A stretch of 14,032 nucleotides of DNA from Oxalobacteraceae bacterium UBA4003 (lineage in GTDB: Bacteria; Pseudomonadota; Gammaproteobacteria; Burkholderiales; Burkholderiaceae_D). Shown piece after piece: positions 13,610 through 14,032 of the stretch (position 1 is the first letter of the stretch; each line of letters opens with the position of its first letter). The stretch is taken from NCBI GenBank assembly GCA_002384815.1, contig DGBN01000041.1, positions 1,455 through 15,486 of the forward strand, given 5' to 3'. The notes below the pieces were generated by a model. The model saw only the letters and a list, made by a program, of their open reading frames with translations, had not been told where the DNA came from and made no database searches. The position numbers were made by a program, and so were the translations under genes.

Positions 13610-14032
13610 TTAGTAAATCACGACTGAGCGGATTGATTCGCCACTCTTCATCAAATCAAAACCTTCATTGATCCGTTCCAGCGGCAATGTATGCGTTATC
13701 AGATCATCGATGTTGAGCTTGCCTTCCATATACCAGTCGACAATCTTCGGCACATCGGTACGGCCGCGTGCACCGCCGAAGGCAGAACCTTTCCATTCGC
13801 GGCCGGTGACCAGCTGGAAGGGGCGCGTGCTGATTTCTGCGCCGGCTTCGGCCACGCCGATCACAATCGACTGCCCCCAGCCCTTGTGGCAGCATTCGAG
13901 CGCCTGACGCATCGTGTGCACATTGCCGATACATTCAAAACTGTAGTCGGCGCCGCCGTCGGTCAGTTGCACGATTGCATCGACGACGTTTTCAACTTTG
14001 TCCGGATTGATGAAGTGCGTCATGCCGAACTT
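13610..14032 (-). CDS. adhC: S-(hydroxymethyl)glutathione dehydrogenase / class III alcohol dehydrogenase, C-terminal part
   Basis: The last 140 residues of a zinc-dependent, NAD-linked dehydrogenase that oxidises S-(hydroxymethyl)glutathione (formed from formaldehyde and glutathione) to S-formylglutathione. The frame runs open to the window edge, so the missing N-terminal part (about 230 residues, with the zinc ligands) lies beyond 14032; this is truncation by the window, not a broken gene. Visible family sequence includes GADYSFECIGNVHTMRQALE, GWGQSIVIGVA, ISTRPFQLVTGREWKGSAFGG and the C-terminal THTLPLERINEGFDLM...SIRSVVIY, closely matching E. coli FrmA. The stop lies 15 bases before the start of fghA. 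Upstream control cannot be seen here. Confidence 0.95.
   Translation of the reverse strand, partial: KFGMTHFINPDKVENVVDAIVQLTDGGADYSFECIGNVHTMRQALECCHKGWGQSIVIGVAEAGAEISTRPFQLVTGREWKGSAFGGARGRTDVPKIVDWYMEGKLNIDDLITHTLPLERINEGFDLMKSGESIRSVVIY

Noticed and set aside
1..14032. Mobile element, phage, CRISPR array, tRNA or defence island
   Set aside because: No transposase, integrase, direct-repeat array, tRNA cloverleaf or defence-type domain was seen; gene content is core metabolism, envelope and chemotaxis.

Overview
The window looks like ordinary chromosome from a betaproteobacterium, most likely Oxalobacteraceae (Herminiimonas/Janthinobacterium-like). This is inferred from protein flavour: an E. 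coli-type GshA, a long YgiQ, a Tar-type chemoreceptor with a C-terminal xWxxF tail, and an adhC-fghA pair, at moderate GC. No search was run. I saw no transposase, integrase, phage gene, CRISPR array, tRNA or rRNA.

Layout. 1-267: leader of the ergothioneine genes. 268-2591 (+): egtD then egtB, closed by a strong hairpin terminator at 2627-2653. 2858-2887: terminator of the convergent minus-strand gene. 2946-3617 (-): OmpA-family lipoprotein. 3922-4233 (-): small BON-domain lipoprotein with its own terminator. 4234-4609: non-coding, with two overlapping alternative hairpins, one of them the likely gshA terminator. 4610-6196 (-): gshA. 6393-8702 (-): YgiQ-family radical SAM protein. 9002-9643 (+): small uncharacterised protein resembling DUF5610, behind a sigma-28-like promoter. 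9780-10493 (+): divergent S4/RsuA-RluF-type pseudouridine synthase. 10494-10906: intergenic region with a second sigma-28-like promoter. 10907-12634 (+): methyl-accepting chemotaxis protein. 12672-12708: bidirectional terminator. 12752-13594 (-): S-formylglutathione hydrolase. 13610-14032 (-): 3' end of the glutathione-dependent formaldehyde dehydrogenase gene, cut by the window edge.

How the genes work together. Low-molecular-weight thiols are a recurring theme. EgtD and EgtB build the sulfoxide precursor of ergothioneine. GshA makes gamma-glutamylcysteine, the glutathione precursor and the sulfur donor for some EgtB enzymes. AdhC and FghA use glutathione to oxidise formaldehyde to formate. 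The second theme is motility: the chemoreceptor and the DUF5610-like gene each have a plausible FliA (sigma-28) promoter. The two lipoproteins are envelope proteins.

I did not find a clear new multi-gene system. The observations most worth checking are the pseudouridine synthase in which both usual active-site motifs are altered (GRLD to DALE, NRQIRRM to RGQIAHM), the sigma-28-like promoter before the uncharacterised small protein, and the mutually exclusive hairpins after gshA.
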